From Halichondria panicea (lineage: Eukaryota; Porifera; Demospongiae; Suberitida; Halichondriidae), in contig NC_087377.1 of the NCBI RefSeq assembly GCF_963675165.1, positions 1,141,501 through 1,205,500 of the forward strand: a stretch of 64,000 nt of DNA, in the 5' to 3' direction. Numbering within the stretch: the first letter of the stretch is position 1; each line of letters opens with the position of its first letter. Positions 36,431-54,412 of the stretch are shown here, piece after piece. Below the pieces are notes generated by a model. The model made no database searches, was not told where the DNA came from, and saw only the letters and a program-made list of their open reading frames with translations. The position numbers and the translations under genes were made by a program.

Positions 36431-36599
36431 TTTGTTAGCTACAATACTCAGAAAATATCTGTTAAAACAGCTAGCTAGCAGTAGCCATTTGTGAAATTGA
36501 TCTCTTTGGACACACCCTTTAATTATTCCTATGTATGTAATGCGCATGCGCGCTCATTCCCCACGTGTGAGAAAATAATAATATCCAAGATCCAGATCC

Positions 36600-36830
36600 A
36601 GATCCTCCTGGCAGAATCATCTTTGTCTTGAAGGCCTGGTAAGCCACAAAACACTACCATATAACAATATAGATAACAATATGCATGTACACAGGTCTTT
36701 TCTTCTTAGATATTATATACACTGAACTACAGATCTTGGAAGAATCAATTTTCTTCTTTCTTGAGGTCCTAGTAAGCCACATAATACAACAATAGATGCA
36801 TGTAAATAAGTCTTTTCTTCTCAGTGACTT
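36600..36830. repeat. Imperfect direct duplication of about 120 bp
   Basis: TCTTG..GGCCTGGTAAGCCACA...ATGCATGTA...AGTCTTTTCTTCTTAG recurs as CTTGAGGTCCTAGTAAGCCACA...ATGCATGTAAATAAGTCTTTTCTTCTCAG. Noncoding. Confidence 0.6.
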
Positions 36831-37263
36831 TATATAGATAAGCTAACTTTAATATAAAATTCATTATAGAAACTAATATAACACTCTAATACTTTTCAGC
36901 GAAAGCAAAAACATGGCGAGAGGCATTAGCACAGCGCCAGCTTGAACACTAGTTATGTATAGTGGTGGGTAGACCAACAGTTGCTGTAATAAAGAGCTTG
37001 CTAAAATTGATTATTAACTGCTAATACTAATTAATATTCACCTACATAAATTAATTATATCTCCACACAGCGTTCCCCTTGTCCGCCAAATCCTCTCCCT
37101 TCTCCCTGAATATCCGCCACGGCAACAACGAGTATCGAACCTGAAGCCATCCAATCAGAATGCAGAATTCCATAAGAGCGTAGACAGTGGACTGGATGCT
37201 TTTGGTCCCGTTCACTCCACAAAGAATAGGATCAGAGACCAACCTGACCACAGTGGTGAGTGG

Positions 37264-37296
<33 letters not shown>

Positions 37297-38260
37297 AATT
37301 TTCTTTTCGTTTAGTACTGAGGTCACGTGATATTTAACTCCAAGTGCGAGAGCCTGAGAGACTTCAAATTGACTTTGCATGGCCTTATAATTATACAGAA
37401 TGTTTATTGTGGTGGCCCCTAGGCTGGGCAGAGGCTGACTCTGGGTCCCTTATTAAACCTGGCTGTATTATAGAGGGTGACCACAATAGACAACTCTATA
37501 CTGCTTATTCAACCTCCCACCCCTCACATGTGTTCACTCTCTCACACACATACTCACCAGGGTGTTATACTGCAGGGCCCGGGGCAGTGGGAAGGGGATA
37601 TCCCTCCCCTAAAATTACTACTATTTGTATGACTGAGTGTCCATAGCTGGCAATTTTACACTAACGGTATTGAAACAGTTGACCTTTTTTTAGCAACATT
37701 TCCCCCTTTTACTTCAAAATCCTGTATGACACCCTGCTCACACACACACTCCACACCCACACTCCACACATACACCTCACAGACTGGCAGTCCATTTCCT
37801 ACGGATGACTTTGGTAGCACTCCATTAATTTTGACGGACGTTCCTCTACCCGCCCTCTTATAATACTGCTGACAATGCAAGACGAAATTTGTTTGGAGCA
37901 CCCCCCTTTGGAGAGGGTTCAAAGGTTACGGCGACAATGACAACTGTAGATCAATTTGGAGCAGTTCCTTTTAGCTGAATTTTGATATTTTATTTTTCAG
38001 TCTGTTTAGTATAATTATTATTTATAAGTGTTGTTTTGTGTGTAGTAGGATCGATCACATGACTTGACTATTGACTGTGTCGGTATATAATTATTATAAA
38101 TGATGTTCAGTGCTTTACACAATATCTTTGTTGAAAGAGTAATTAAGTTTTTATGGCCGGAAGCTTAATTAAAGACCCTTGAAATACAGAAAGAGGGTGT
38201 GGCACTTAATTTGCTTTGTTTACTGAGGAGAGAATTTGACAGAGTTTGAAAGAAGCTTCA

Positions 38261-41214
38261 ATGGCTGAACAAGATTCAGAGTAAGTGAACAATGATGTAG
38301 ACTATAATTACTACTCATGGTAGCACCTTGTGATTGCATGGAGGGAGGCTCATTCCATTAGTAGAGTCAGAGCAGGCTATGATCAGAGGTGGAACACTGT
38401 ACAGCAAAGTGACAGCTGGATATGTGCATGGTGTCACTTGTATAAACTATATACACATATCAAGTAATTGTCTGTATGCATGACTGACCCCTCAACCATC
38501 TATTTTGTACAGTGCTCAAAAGAAGTTAGCCGAGGACTTATGGAAGGCTGTAGACAATAATGATGTCACCAAAGTTAGGTCCCTGTTGGGACAGGGGGCA
38601 GACCCCAACCACAAGCTCTACTGGAGTGACGAGTGGGCGGGTTATAAGCTGCCTCCATTACACAGGGCTTGCAGGTGGGGCCACCTTGAGATTGTGAAGA
38701 CACTTGTTACTCATGGAGCTCGTACTGATGAAGCTGGTGGGTGGTTTAACTTGATTCCACTTAACTGGGCATGCTGGAGAGGTCATAAAGAAGTGGTCAA
38801 GTACCTTTTCCGCGAGCTTGGACTTAGCACTGGTAAGTAGTTGTCATTTTGTTTGTGTATTGATATTAAATAAAATATAATAATAATTATAACCGTACTT
38901 TTTCACTATTTTTTTACATTTGCGATGTTCCTAGTATTACTTACACCTTTACGTATGATAATACATGAAATTTTCATGGCTTAGTTGAAGTTCCTGGAAA
39001 TGTTTTTTCTGGTCGCCACAATAATATCTGTGTTAGTGCTCTGTTCCACAACAGATGTGAGGGATAAGGATAACAAGACTCCTCTTCACTGGGCTTGTGA
39101 GGGAGGAAATACAGACGTGGCACAGTATCTGGTGGAGCAACTGAAGATGGATGTTGGTGAGTACTTTTCATTAATTTCCACCGCCCACTTACAGTTTTTG
39201 CTCGCAAGCTGTTGCATGCCCTCTTCTCTTCATACGCCCTTGATGGTACTTAGTATCGTTTGCTTTGATTCTTCCCAGTTGATTAGACACAGTCCTATTC
39301 AGTGTATGTAGCTAACCAAGAGTTTACATGCTGGGCTGCATTGAGGGGGGGGGAGGGGATAATTCGCACCCCCCCTAGGATCTGGCAGATTCATTTGTAC
39401 TGCTATTATAATAATTCTGATGACTTCGCCCCTCCTACATTTTTAAATTGCCCAAAACGCACCCCCCTGATCTAAAATTCTGGATGCAGCCCTGGTTTAC
39501 ATCTAATAGAGGCAGGGAGGGTAATAGCGTATGGTGTGTTATGTGCAGATGTGAGGGAGGATGACAACTGGACCCCTCTCCACTATGCATGCTGCGAGGG
39601 ACGCAAAGATGTGGTGCAGTACTTGGTGGAGAAGGCCAACTGTGATATCAGTGAGTACAACACAACCACCATGCAGTGTTATACCTTTGTTTCTACACCC
39701 ACTCTTGCTTAGGTGTAACTAACGATGATGGCGAGACTCCTCTTGACTTTGCTACACAGGAGGGTCACACTGAAATTGCTGACTACCTCAAGTCTCTACC
39801 ACAACAATGTAAGCTCACTAGGATCATGAGTACACAGTGTGGTCCAATACAGCTACTCTCTCTATACAGCTGCTATGACTGGAGACACTGACTCCAGGAG
39901 TGACGAGAATGGACCACCACCAACAAAGAAACGAAAAAGTAACTATTATTTATTACCCGAGGCGCGCGTGGGCGGCCATGGGTATTGGTTTGTTTGTCTG
40001 TTTGTAATGAGTGAGTCTACTCTGCCACAGCACGTTTACAGCAGCATGGATAGCCTTCACACAACAAGTTATTAGTTTTAATAGTGGCATATTTTGATGT
40101 TTAAGCCTACAAAAGCGAGCAAAAACGAACTTACGTTGGCAGCTAGCTTACTACACACGGACTTTATTCGAAATAGACTACGTATTTGCAGTTAAAATGA
40201 TCCCGTACCAGGAACAATGGAAAAGGGTCACTAAAGTAGAAAGCTAGAATTAATTGTGACTGATTTGTTACCTTCTTTGCTTGAGTTCAAATCTGGATCC
40301 TAGCATCAAGGAACCATACTTCTCTAAGACTCCAGGCTTCTTTGCTGTGATCCTAGTCCACAGTACATGTCTCATGGTCTGATGTAGGCCTACCACTAGT
40401 CCACTCTGGTTTCATTGCTCCTGAGTTGCTGTGCTATAGACATACCATGCACTGGATTCTCTCGTTTCTTTATAATCATGTCTCCAGCCGAGGGTTTACA
40501 CTTTAGCGCTCCCATGTGCACGTACATCTTAATCCATTTATACGCCCACACACACACCCACACAGATACCCAGCCAGTGACTCAGAGAGTGTGTCCTAAC
40601 TGTGAGGAGAGCTGTCACATCCGCTGCAAGAAATGTCCCGAATGTGAGCACGAGTTCCCTCCTTCCACTAAGAGCAGGGCCAAACCTGACAAGGATATTG
40701 TGAAAAACCCTTCAAACCTACTGCAGATACTACAGAAAAAGGTCACTATACAGTACACACTTTATACTGTATTAGTACCAGTCACAGTAATATTGTATTG
40801 TACAGCCTTAAAGACAGTAGATTGTTTTGTACAAGTAACAGAAATAATTATTCTATTGTACAGAAAATATATATACACACATCAAATAACTCGACTCTCA
40901 AGATCGGGGGCGTCTATTTGATTTTCTATTCCCGCTTTGTTATTTTCTTTCTGCTGTACTGTAGTACCCTAACTATTAAAATAGTGAATTGCATTTTCTA
41001 AGCCCAATGCATATGGACACTGCGATAGACCATGTCAGTAAAATAACCTAGCTAGACTCAACGTGTACTCCATTGCTAGCAGTGAAGGCTGGATTCTAAC
41101 CATCGTAAATAATTAGAAGCTTTCTGTTTGATTGGGAGGGTGGCGGACTGACAATCTTTGCCCACTTTTGTGTACGCTTCAATCGATATTAAAATTCACA
41201 CACACACACGCGCG

Positions 41215-41296
<82 letters not shown>

Positions 41297-42121
41297 GACC
41301 AACTGTCTCTGTTAGGGTTTGACATTGTCGTACTAGTGCACAGAGATTCAAGCAAATCACATGACTCCTCTACCACGTCACACGACACGCCCAGTCGCTC
41401 ACGCCACACCTACAGGAAGTTTGTCACCTCTGGACTAGCCGAGAGCTTTGTTGAATCTCCTCTGGTGTACGGCAGTTGGAAAGATTTCTGTAGCTCTGAC
41501 AAGACCTCAACTGGACACGCTCAGAAATCCAAGAGCAAAACTAACCCACGAAAGAAAAAAGGAGTACAAACGAATACTACTACTACCACTCAGGAGGGGG
41601 ACAGATCACATGATACGAGTGCAGTATCACATGACCAAAACAACGGATCTCAAGACAGCAATGGTCCCAATACTCAATCACAAGCAGCACAAAGCTCTAC
41701 TGCTCCACTCTCTATTAGTGACTTGACACCACTCTTGACACCACTCTGGAATACAATATCTTCTCTTCGCCAACAAGTGGAATCCATGCAGTCAGCCCCG
41801 CCCACTCATGGTTCACCAGCGTACCCTCAACACATGTACCCCTCAGCTACTGGTTTAATGAGCACAGGGCAATCGACCTTTGTACCCGGGGGTGGTTCAT
41901 TCAATACACCACTCCCCAACCATTTCACTGGACCTTCTTCACACAACTCAATGCTGGGACAGTCATCACGATTTAATTTGAATCCCGTGTCCTTCCCAAT
42001 GTTTCCATTTTCACCTGCTCCAGCAAATTATCATTTCCCTTTACCTATTATACCGTTAGAGTCATCTAGGCAACCAATGAACTCTGACCCCAACACTGAC
42101 TCAATAGATTCACAGCAATAG
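38261..42121 (+). CDS. Ankyrin-repeat / zinc-ribbon nuclear protein (570 aa)
   Basis: Eight exons: 38261-38280, 38513-38832, 39055-39156, 39549-39650, 39713-39808, 39870-39938, 40566-40741, 41294-42121 (1,713 nt, in frame). Residues 10-200 hold about six ankyrin repeats (for example PPLHRACRWGHLEIVKTL, TPLHWACEGGNTDVAQYL, TPLHYACCEGRKDVVQYL). A nuclear-localisation-like PPPTKKRK follows. Then comes a cysteine module CPNC-x3-C-x3-C-x2-CPEC ending EHEFPPSTKSR, like UPF0547-type zinc ribbons. After it is a segment LLQILQKKVDQLSLLGFDIV and a conserved-looking YRKFVTSGLAESF / VYGSWKDFC, then a long Ser/Thr/Pro/Gln-rich tail. The ankyrin + ribbon + low-complexity tail order suggests a nuclear scaffold or transcription cofactor; that is inferred. 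Both final introns end in CA microsatellites. Confidence 0.85.
41198..41293 (+). repeat. (CA)n microsatellite forming the last splice acceptor of the ankyrin gene
   Basis: CA with a few CG interruptions runs straight into ACACACAG|GTGGACCAA, the acceptor of the final exon. No polypyrimidine tract is present near it. Confidence 0.8.
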
Positions 42122-42290
42122 AATAATTAATTTGTTTTTGTTTACCTTCAGTTGGAATGCATACCAATGCATATCAGGGAATTTATTTCAGTTCAAGCTT
42201 TCTAGTTTAGTGACCCTTTTGTTGTTTGTTTGGTTTTGGTTGTGATATTTTGTTTGAGGATCCTTATCCACTGGCCATGTGGTAACAAAG

Positions 42291-42338
42291 CCTCGAATCC
42301 AGGCCGCGATTAAAATATACAAGGCCTGGTCTCGAGGC
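42291..42338. mobile_element. 48-bp palindromic mini-element with 8-bp target duplication
   Basis: The ends CCTCGAATCCAGGCC and GGCCTGGTCTCGAGGC are inverted repeats of the hAT-like family seen at 20219. An 8-bp direct repeat TAACAAAG flanks it on both sides. It is almost only termini, an extreme deletion derivative. Confidence 0.65.
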
Positions 42339-42369
42339 TAACAAAGTACTTGCACTAGCGCTAGTACTT

Positions 42370-44060
42370 GCGAGCACGGCGCTGCTACCTCAACAACACA
42401 AGTCTCTCCTGTCATAAAGAGCTACCACGAGTACAGCATCCTACCTGTACAGAAAGGTCTAGATCTACCAGCCATTGTATTCTGCATGCACCTAGTATCA
42501 ATCATCTCTATAAAAGAATGTCTTATTTATTTTCCTCGTACAGTTATCGGTGGTCAGATATCCAGCGCTGAACAGAATATTGACCAGCGACTACTAACAC
42601 TCAGTCTAGAACCAGACATTGACACAGGGCCAGAAGTGGTAGTTTACAGCTTGTAAACTATGTTTGTACTTGCGAGTGTACATCATAGTTTACAATGTTG
42701 TTGAATTTTAGTTCATTTACAATAGTTTCCTTCATAGTTTACAAAGAAAGTTGATAGTGTACAACGTTGTATACTACTGTAAATGAACTGTTTTGGCCCT
42801 GTGTGAGCTCAGGGGAAAGGTGATTTAATGAAATAATTATACGAGACATTACTATTTCAGAAGCTATCTTTGATTGGCAATAACTTGAGTTGAGAGTGTC
42901 CTATACAATTCTAAAGAATGCATTTTGTAGCTCTTTGAAAGAGCTATCAAATGGTGTGTTTAGATTAAAGTATAATGTGAGGTAATAATTATTGTGGTGG
43001 TGTAGTTGTCAGGCGTGTGATATATAGTCCTCTCCAATAGCTACAGAATGCACTATTTACTTATAACAAGCTTTTGATTCAACTCAATATTAATATCTCC
43101 CATTGTTGAGCATCTTATAAACATGCTCCCCCACACACAGTTTCAACACACACGTGTAGAAAAGCTGTGTCAGAATAATGTCTTCACAAGGGAACAGAAG
43201 TTTCCCACGGATGAGGACCGCCTCACTGACTTCCATTCCCATTTCTTGTTTGATGACGAGAAAAAATCATCTTCTGTTTGTGCCTAAAGTGAGTGTGTGT
43301 GTGGAGGGAGTGCTTTAGTAGCTATCTTAATTATTGTGATGGTCCATAACTTGAGTTAGGAATATCTAAAATTATGGTTGAATAGTATTATATAGACTAT
43401 TTTAGTAGTTGAACATTATATCTAAACAGCCGTAACTCGAGTATCAATATCAACATTTTTATTAGTCGGGGCCATAATTTGTCATTTTTCTCCCTTGGAC
43501 CCATGGGCTATTATTATCCATGGTATGGGAAAATTGGCAAATACTTTTATCTGAACTTTGATGGCACCATTTGAAAGGTCTCTTTCTAAGCTTTCAAAAT
43601 CGTTGAAATTAGATCCATAATTATATGCTGCATACCGTATAGCAGGTAATTTTTGTTGGTGCAAAATTTTCGTACAGACTATAATTATACCCATTCGTAT
43701 TTTATATTCGTACACTCAGCTCAAGATAGTGACGTTGAATATATTGCAATTTCAATTTTCGTATAATGCTTTTCAATACGAAAGATACGAAAATTCCTAC
43801 CGTACGAAAATAACCCACTATATACGGTACTTTAACAAGATCGTATCACTGTTCATAATTATTGTACAGATATCAGCTAACAGATGAGAAGGGGGTTTCA
43901 CCAAGAGCTAAGCTGCAAACTCAGAACATTTATAACAAAGTTGGCCACCATTCCCAAACTCCCTCCCTCTGTGAAGGATCTGAGATATTATGACCAGCTG
44001 CTCCACAATACTCTGTAGGCGTACGCCGCACTGGACAAGAAGTACGAGTCGGGATAACGC
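42370..44060 (+). pseudogene. Exons of an unrecognised gene, probably decayed
   Basis: Three stretches look like exons. 42370-42457 encodes TSTTQVSPVIKSYHEYSILP and ends AAAG|GTCTAG. 42544-42639, after TACAG, encodes VIGGQISSAEQNIDQRLLTL then LEPDIDTGPEV. 43141-43288, after a CACACAG acceptor, encodes FQHTRVEKLCQNNVFTREQK then FPTDEDRLTDFHSHFLFDDE. Phases agree across the first two joins. A further region near 43900-44057 encodes TKLATIPKLPPSVKDLRYYD then QLLHNTL, an in-frame TAG, and AYAALDKKYESG. The interrupted last part and lack of a start suggest a pseudogene, but an unusual splice could rescue it. Family unknown. Confidence 0.35.
43633..43829. mobile_element. CCGTATA-family MITE, TTTTCGTAC subfamily
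   Basis: Ends ATACCGTATAGCAGGTAATT and GTTATTTTCG-type / CACTATATACGGTA. Contains CTCAGCTCAAGATAGTGACG, also found at 57529-57660 and, inverted, near 51570-51600. Noncoding. Confidence 0.65.
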
Positions 44061-44629
44061 CCCCTCACATGCAATTACTAATTCACCTTTAACTAGCGAA
44101 TCCATAATTATGCATTTTGCTCATAAAAGTCATTGACTCTTTCTTTGTTGCTATAATAAACATTATTTATCATAATTATTATTCATCTGTGTGATTAATG
44201 ATCTTTACCAAACAAACACATTTGAGGGCAGGTAGCCTCGACTCCAGCCCCTCGAGGCTAAGGGCAGGGCTGCTGACTTTGCTTGCATAATTATAGTCTG
44301 CTATGCATAGCTTTGCATGTCTATAATCACCAGAAAGACAAACCTTAAGTTTTACTGTCGGTGTAAGAATTCTGCTGCTTATAATAATTAATAGCTTGCA
44401 CTTCCTTAACAATACTTGAACCATCTACCTAGTTAGACCATTGTAGCAATAGGACTTCACAACAATAAAAAAATACATTTACGAGTGATGGCAAGGCATT
44501 GTATCAAAAGGGCCAGGAAGGGATTAATTGCTTTATTAGGTATAACAGCTATATACTTGTTTTCCTACATTTGCGTGAGCTGGCAATACACATAGTTTCT
44601 AGATGTCCAACTAAAAGTAAAAAAGGAGT

Positions 44630-45130
44630 TCAGCTGGCGTCCTGACCTTTAACTGGCGTCCTGACCTTTAACTGGTGTCTCAGCTATGAGTTCCTAGCCA
44701 GTACGCGGTATCAAATTGCATGAGCTGGAGTCCCAGCCAGTATACGCGGTAACTGCATGGAGTCCCATGAGCTAAGTGCAGGCTGGAGTCCCAGATAGTG
44801 AACAAGTCTACTACAGTATTATTACTGAGAACTTTGGAAACGAAAGATATAGGCATTGCCGGAAAGCAAATTACTGTCCGCAAACCTCAAGAAATAGGTA
44901 TTAAATAAACACTAGATCTCTCGCTCCCTCTCTTTATCTGTGATGATTAAACTAATTAAGTAAAAAAATAGGTAAACAAAAAATAGCTGGAGTCTTGACC
45001 TTCTGCGCAAGCTGGAGTCCTAGCCAGTAACTGGAGTCCCAGTTAAGTCGGAGTCCCGACCAGTGCACCAATACAGCCGACAACTTTAGAAACGAAAGTT
45101 ATTATATAGATGTGCGCATGCCGGAGTCCT
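44630..45130. repeat. Dispersed CTGGAGTCCCAGCCAGT motif cluster
   Basis: About a dozen variants of CTGGAGTCC / CCAGCCAGT / TCCTGACC are scattered through 500 bp, some paired with ACGCGGTA. Spacing is irregular, so it is not a simple tandem array. No ORF. Confidence 0.55.
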
Positions 45131-45370
45131 GACCATCTACCTCTCGCTCCAAAGCCCCAGTAACAGCACAAATGTAAATGTGGCCGACTGCAACAGAAGT
45201 AAGGATCTAACATGCTTGTGTGTTAAGTAGTTTTTGTGTGGGAAGGATACAGTCTATATTAAACAGATGTCCGAGCAAATGGTTTACGGGGGGAGGATTG
45301 GAAGAATGAGGAGGTATAAGCAATCTTAATTAATAGCATGCACTGTAGATCTATGTTTGTTGGTCCAAAT

Positions 45371-46185
45371 AGTAATCTCCCTTCCTCCCGCGTACTGTCA
45401 TGCTTACACTAGTAACCTCCCTTCCTCCCGCGTACTGTCATGCTTACACTAGTAACCTCCCTTCCTCCCTCGTACTGTCATGCTTACACAAGTAACCTCC
45501 CTTCCTCCCGCGTACTGTCATGCTTACACTAGTAACCTCCCTTCCTCCCGCGTGCTGTCATGCTTACACTAGTAACCTCCCTTCCTCCCTCGTACTGTCA
45601 TGCTTACACTAGTAACCTCCCTTCCTCCCTCGTACTGTCATGCTTACACTATAGTAACCTCCCTTCCTCCCGCGTACTGTCATGCTTACACTAGTAACCT
45701 CCCTTCCTCCCGCGTACTGTCATGCTTACACTAGTAACCTCCCTTCCTCCCGCGTACTGTCATGCTTACACTAGTAACCTCCCTTCCTCCCGCGTACTGT
45801 CATGCTTACACTAGTAACCTCCCTTCCTCCCTCGTACTGTCATGCTTACACTAGTAACCTCCTTTCCTCCCTCGTACTGTCATGCTTACACTAGTAACCT
45901 CCCTTCCTCCCGCGTACTGTCATGCTTACACTAGTAACCTCCCTTCCTCCCGCGTATAATATTATACTGTCATGCTTACACTAGTAACCTCCCTTCCTCC
46001 CGCGTACTGTCATGCTTACACTAGTAACCTCCCTTCCTCCCGCGTACTGTCATGCTTACACTAGTAACCTCCCTTCCTCCCGCGTATAATATTATACTGT
46101 CATGTTTACACTAGTAACCTCCCTTCCTCCCGCGTATAATATTATACTGTCATGTTTACACTAGTAACCTCCCTTCCTCCTACAG
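45371..46185. repeat. 40-bp minisatellite, about 20 copies
   Basis: The unit starts AGTAACCTCCCTTCCTCC and ends TACTGTCATGCTTACACT. Copies differ at a C(G/T)CGTACTG position, and three late units carry a 10-bp ATAATATTAT-type insertion. Noncoding, in the spacer before the SRCR receptor gene's 3' end. Confidence 0.9.
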
Positions 46186-46712
46186 AATATATTGTCCCTG
46201 TTTATTATGAACCAAGCATCCAAGTTTGTGTGCAGTTGGCCGGCCATGCTATAGCTCCATAGCAACTACATTTGGGTCGTGTACGTTGTTAGGCAGTAAG
46301 ACTATTATACTGCATATGCTCGACGAGGGCGTGGTGTGCAAGCTAGTACTCGTTGCAATAATATAATTATAGGGAACATTATTTCTATTTGTGTGAACAG
46401 TAGAATAAACTATTATTTTGTATTATTACAATGGCACATGTCATTTAAATTGTGTGAAATCGATTGTTTATTGGCTAAAACCATAATACGCGCTTGTATA
46501 TACATTCATTAAAATCAGCCGAAGAGTTTGCTTTTGAAAATAATTTGTGAAAAAATGAGGAACAAAATTCTCATTGTCTAAACTTAAAAATAATAGAAGT
46601 TTGCTATCACTAACAGCTATATACAGTCAATTGCAATTTGCAATGTCTCTTATTAAAAGTTCACTACTTTCAGTTAATATACATGTACTGCATGCATAGT
46701 AGGTCCCCATAA

Positions 46713-51968
<5,256 letters not shown>

Positions 51969-52043
51969 GGACTAATGCTTCTTGCAACTCAGTATGAAAG
52001 TATCCTAGGCTACATTCACTACTTTTATACGTGCTCTCACAAT

Positions 52044-52273
52044 TACCGTATAGCGCGAAATTTTCGAGGGGCTTAATTTTCGTGGATTTCGTGGGTTAGC
52101 AATCCTACACAAAAATTAAGTCCACAAAAATCGTTCTTTACCTGCTATAACGTGCAAGATTTAAAGGAGTGGCTTCCGGTAGGCAGTCATTCCGCGAACA
52201 TTGTGCAACCAAATGGCTTTTAGAGGCCAATCCACGAAATATAAGTGCCTCGAAAATTTCGCGCTATACGGTA
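52044..52273. mobile_element. CCGTATA-family MITE upstream of the SRCR receptor start
   Basis: Ends TACCGTATAGCGCGAAATTT and its exact reverse complement (AAATTTCGCGCTATACGGTA), 230 bp, with TA at both edges. It lies about 75 bp upstream of the start codon, so it may form part of the promoter. Confidence 0.75.
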
Positions 52274-52299
52274 TACTGCACATGCGCGTTAAAATTAAT

Positions 52300-53090
52300 C
52301 TTGTCTAGTATATCCTCGATTCCAGGCCGCATATTGCCAGCTAGAGGAATATGCAGATTATCACGAAAAGTCGGTTCAATGCACTGTTTACCAAAAACAT
52401 AAAGCTTTGCCTGCATCTTGTTTACGTATTTCTTTCAGAATATGTTAGATCTATAGTTATAACACGGGCACGAGGGATGACATGTATGGAATATATTGCA
52501 CTGAAGCACGAGGTATGCCATGCATCCCGAGTGGACGTGTTATAACTAGTTTATATCCTGAGGGCATAGCAACATAACACCACTGTCTTAGTAACACCAA
52601 AAAGAGCCGCTTCTAGAGTTAGCCTCGAGACCAGATAACAAACGGCTGGTCTCGAGGCTATTCTAGAGTTAGCCTCGAGACCAGCCTTTCGTTATCTGAA
52701 AGAACGCCTGGTCAATTAGCACTCGTTGGACCGGTAATTGCCCGCACAAGGTCCGCCCAAGGTGTATTACCCATGAATATCATTATGATGCTATAAAAAG
52801 CTGACTCAGCTGGACGAGTGCTACATTGGAACTAGCCTGGGATCGAGGCTACATTGGAACTTGACCAGGCGTTCTTTCAGATAAGGAAGGGCTGGTCTCG
52901 AGGCTATTCTAGAGTAACCATTTGCGAGTTTTAACGTCATTGGGGTTATTGCAGGCGCCCTCGTGCAACATGCCATATATTGCACTGGATGACCATAGAT
53001 ACTACAGTAATTCATAGTATCTATGGGATGACATAATGCCCTCGGCAACATAATATGGCATGTTGCACTCTGGCTGGGCAATAACATACG
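52300..53090. repeat. Nested inverted-repeat transposon debris
   Basis: Contains at least four copies of the hAT-like terminus (GCCTCGAGACCAG / CTGGTCTCGAGGC) at 52620-52690 and 52830-52905. A TTATAACACG...CGTGTTATAA pair lies at 52455-52545. A palindrome ATAGATACTACAG..ATAGTATCTATGG sits within GCAACATGCCATAT-type inverted repeats at 52965-53065. No gene is visible in this stretch. Confidence 0.6.
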
Positions 53091-53125
53091 TACATAATTA
53101 CAGCAAAATTAATGAACAGCAAAAT

Positions 53126-54369
53126 TCAAAAATAAGACTTAATATAAGCGACACCTGTTCTAAGGGAATTGTCCTTTTCCCTCTTGTATGTAACTAAAGC
53201 ATATGCAAAGTCCATCTGACAATACTGCAAGCTGATTGGACGGACGATACTGTAGCCATTCAGGCTTGGAATAGTCTCCGTACCATTACTAGATAAATCC
53301 GACCACTTGAAATAGAATACTCTATTCATGACATCATTTCGTAGGGTCATGATGGGCCATGTCAGTAGTTTGCTAGATCCTCCCAGCTGGTTTGCTTGAC
53401 TGTATAGTTGTGACACAGAGCTATAGTGTACAGTGCCGACATCTTCCCCACCCAATGTTCCAGCAGCCTCTAGATTAACAGCATTCAAAGCCAGTCCATT
53501 ACTCAGAAATAATGTCGAGCCATTATTATAAGAAAACCACATGGCACTACCGTAGTCATTTCCAGACTTCTTAGATATCAATACAAGACAATCATCGCTA
53601 ACGTTGAATTTCAAAATCGTCTTTTGATCCGGTGTCACTATATAAACAAGTTGCAAATGTGGACGGACGTCCGAGTAACCGTGGGAACCAGGTGGAATAT
53701 CGTCCTTGCATATTTTTTGCGTTCCTTTGATTACATTGACACAGAGTATGTGTGTGGTGTGGGCGGGAGTGGTACAAGCAAGGTTGGAGATCATGATGAG
53801 GCTGGAGGATTTGCCCATGGAGATGGGGAAGATTGTGAAGTTGCCAAATCTGTTGATGCTCATATAACCTGTGTGTGTGTGGGTGGTGGGGAGTGTGGAG
53901 TGGGTAGATTGATAGTGTGTGTGTTTAGGGAGGTCAACAATAATTAGTGTGAGCATTGTAGGGACAGTATACCACACACACACACAGCTCCACTTGTGGG
54001 AGATCACAGCCTACTATATATAGGCATGCATCTTTGAACGGCAATAACGTCAGTTCCGTTAGTAAATTTAGAGAATGGCTTTTGATTATTAAAACTCTAC
54101 TCTTCAAATTACAGGAGACCCATCAGTGTTAAATAAAGCCATTAGTCTATTTTTACACCCACCCACACTCCACACCTCACACACACACTCCACACCTCAC
54201 ACACCCACACCTCACACACACCCACACACGTACCTTCATGCACGGCCACAAACACTTCGTCCTGTTGTCCACACACAACACACACACACACACACATCTC
54301 ACACCTCACACACACAACACACCCACACACATCTCACACCTCACACCTCACACACCCACACACATCTCA

Positions 54370-54412
<43 letters not shown>

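Larger units (their letters stand above)
35559..37257 (+). pseudogene. Death-domain gene remnant with in-frame TGA
   Basis: Exon 35559-35958 follows a GT-rich stretch and an AG acceptor and ends at AAG|GTACGT. Its frame reads DWFNLGLALGMKFYELENI, then TGA (35738-35740), then continues in the same frame with CHLTMIVSKRLEV and DPPMTWPYICECLTRP...VAEEIEDKY. Those two halves are helices 2-3 and 4-6 of a typical Death domain. A second plausible exon, 37071-37257 (VPLVRQILSLLPEYPP...), has matching phase 2. The stop in the middle of the domain suggests a decayed gene, a sequencing error or recoding; I favour decay. No partner domain (NACHT, ankyrin, TIR) is visible. Confidence 0.5.

Noticed and set aside
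45371-46185. CRISPR-like array
   Set aside because: Units are contiguous 40-bp tandem copies without unique spacers, in an animal genome.
53624-53947. 107-codon plus-strand frame
   Set aside because: Antisense of the last exon of the secreted-protein gene.
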